Part shown: positions 35,729 through 37,026 of the stretch, one piece after another
Numbering within the stretch: position 1 is the first letter of the stretch
Layout: every line of letters begins with the position of its first letter
From: Cytophagaceae bacterium
GTDB lineage: Bacteria; Bacteroidota; Bacteroidia; Flavobacteriales; Flavobacteriaceae
Direction: 5' to 3'
NCBI GenBank assembly: GCA_002712765.1
Contig: PAUP01000087.1
Span: 1 to 37,026, forward strand
DNA: 37,026 nucleotides
The notes under the pieces: generated by a model
The model's database searches: none
Told to the model about the DNA's origin: nothing
The model's input: only the letters and a program-made list of their open reading frames with translations
Translations under genes and position numbers: made by a program

Positions 35729-37026
35729 ATGAAAAAGCTATTTCTTTTACTCATTTGTTTGGTCGGTCTTCAAGGTTGGGCTCAGGTAGATGCTTTGAGC
35801 TATCAAGGTGTGATCATCAATCCAGACGATCAAGAATTACCAGGTGTTAACAAAGCTGATAATTTTTTGTCCAGAACCGATATACAGGTGCGATTTACAA
35901 TAATTGATGCGACGGGTAACGATTTATACCAAGAAACACATCAAACACGTACAGATCGATTTGGGATGTTTAGTCTTAGAATAGGTCAAGGCATGCCAAT
36001 AACTGCTTCTCTGTTTACAGAGATTAATTGGGACGGTATTCCAAAAAATCTCAAAGTTGAGGTAGCGATAGAAGGTGATTTTGCCCTATTAGATACAAAA
36101 GAACTCACCTTTGTACCCTATGCTTTTCACAGGGATATCTTTGCAAGTGGGATGATGAGTGTAGCTGGTACAACCTTGTTTCAAGACGATTTATTGGTAC
36201 GAGGTATGACCCAACTCAATGATACCCTATCTGTAAATAATGGAACACAAACTGATCTTACGGGCACCCTCACTGTAGATCAAAATAGTGTACTGGGCGG
36301 CTCACTTGATGTGACAAACCAACATCCTACGCAAATGACTGGAAGTCTAACCTTAGAAGGAAACGGACAACTCAACGACCGTCTTACTGTAGAAGGGCAA
36401 ACCAGCTTAGAGCGCACATTGGAGGTCAATGCGTCTACTAGACTTAAGACTACTTTAGATGTAAATGGGGCAACTACCTTAGCCAATGATGTAGCAGTAA
36501 TTGAAGGGAATGATACACGACTCACAGGGACACTTACTGTTGAGGGGGAAACCAACCTTAATAGTGATGTGACCATAAATAATGGCGGTGCTCTTAATCT
36601 ATCTGGTGATCTTACGGTGTCTGAGGCTACTGTCATAGACGGCACTATGACCGTTAATAGATTTACCAATCTCAATAAAAATTTAAGTGTTAATAACGGT
36701 GAGCCAACGGCTTTTACTGGAATGCTTCTAGTTGATGGTCAAACAACATTAGAAGATAGTCTCTTTGTGAGTAAAGAGACCAATCTCGAAAATGTGTTAA
36801 GGGTTAATAATCAAATGCCAACCTATCTTTCTGGTACACTTCAAGTAGATTTGGCCACTACCCTAAACAGTGCGCTCAATGTTAATAATGGTAGCAATAC
36901 AGAATTAACAGGGCCTTTAAATGTTCAAGGGATGATAGATTTTGGCAACGATCTCACAGTAGCAGGGCGTACTAATTTTAATGATGATCTCTTTGTCAAT
37001 AATAATGCAACTACTGCCATGTCGGG
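35729..37026 (+). CDS. Second fibre-like protein, 3' partial
   Basis: Open from ATG 35729 to the window end (432 full codons, no stop). Signal peptide MKKLFLLLICLVGLQGWAQ; N-terminal domain (DALSYQGVIINP, FGMFSLRIGQG, LTFVPYAFHRDI) clearly paralogous to the first fibre gene; from about 36150 the same repeat type (TLTVDQNSVLGG, LTVEGETNLNSDV, LNVNNGSNTELTG). The C-terminus lies outside the window, so a chaperone-like end can only be predicted. The gap to the first fibre gene is ten bases, so the two are probably one transcript and more copies may follow. Confidence 0.88.
   Translation, partial: MKKLFLLLICLVGLQGWAQVDALSYQGVIINPDDQELPGVNKADNFLSRTDIQVRFTIIDATGNDLYQETHQTRTDRFGMFSLRIGQGMPITASLFTEINWDGIPKNLKVEVAIEGDFALLDTKELTFVPYAFHRDIFASGMMSVAGTTLFQDDLLVRGMTQLNDTLSVNNGTQTDLTGTLTVDQNSVLGGSLDVTNQHPTQMTGSLTLEGNGQLNDRLTVEGQTSLERTLEVNASTRLKTTLDVNGATTLANDVAVIEGNDTRLTGTLTVEGETNLNSDVTINNGGALNLSGDLTVSEATVIDGTMTVNRFTNLNKNLSVNNGEPTAFTGMLLVDGQTTLEDSLFVSKETNLENVLRVNNQMPTYLSGTLQVDLATTLNSALNVNNGSNTELTGPLNVQGMIDFGNDLTVAGRTNFNDDLFVNNNATTAMS
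36153..37026 (+). repeat. Repeat array in the second fibre gene (partial)
   Basis: Same 12+14-residue pattern as in the first fibre gene, more diverged, running past the window end. An LTGTLTV-type junction recurs about every 78 or 114 bases. Confidence 0.8.

Noticed and set aside
36280-36675. A 131-codon minus-strand frame near the window end
   Set aside because: It is antisense to the second fibre gene, which is open on the plus strand with a signal peptide and paralogous domains.

Overview
This is a chromosomal window from a member of the Bacteroidota, most likely a marine flavobacterium (Flavobacteriaceae). The evidence: several secreted proteins end in type IX secretion (T9SS) type A sorting domains; promoters show the Bacteroidota -7 motif TAnnTTTG rather than a sigma70 box; Shine-Dalgarno sequences are weak; GlyRS is the single-chain ~511-residue type; and outer-membrane and lipoproteins are typical of the phylum. 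I see no tRNA, rRNA, CRISPR array, insertion sequence or prophage. No gene-free stretch exceeds 300 bases; the longest is 23101-23338.

Positions 1-23100 are mostly conserved housekeeping genes: a 5'-truncated S41 processing protease, a MarC-family membrane protein, a DUF3109 protein overlapping a methionine/glutamine-type aminotransferase, a class C beta-lactamase-like serine hydrolase, an ankyrin protein, a HAD phosphatase, an omega-amidase-type nitrilase, a Big_5 lipoprotein, ComF, a coiled-coil membrane protein, glycyl-tRNA synthetase, a T9SS cargo protein, a small lipoprotein, a large outer-membrane barrel-like protein, exonuclease III, an OmpA-like lipoprotein, a Tas-type aldo-keto reductase and RadA. 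The aminotransferase and the nitrilase could form the glutamine transaminase/omega-amidase pair. A palindromic word related to GCTTTCGCGAAAGC recurs through this part, in leaders (glyS, ankyrin gene, a variant before radA) and inside coding sequence.

Positions 23339-37026 are the most unusual part and run in one direction. A propeller-type histidine kinase overlaps a NarL/LuxR response regulator by four bases. Next is a 116-base gap with three TACGTA palindromes spaced 10 and 21 bases apart, upstream of a TAGATTTG -7 box. Then come a 1365-residue HYR-like repeat protein with a lamin-tail-like domain inserted inside one repeat and a T9SS signal; a small T9SS protein of the SVGQ/RQGFVQP type; a small outer-membrane barrel; and two tandem long proteins made of a 26-residue (12+14) beta-solenoid-like repeat, the second cut by the window end. 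The fibre-like proteins have a Sec signal. The complete one (32479-35718) has no visible T9SS signal and ends in a domain like a tail-fibre chaperone plus a coiled coil; the C-terminus of the second lies outside the window. My working model, an inference, is a two-component-controlled operon that builds a surface appendage or adhesive layer. This is the best candidate for an undescribed system here.
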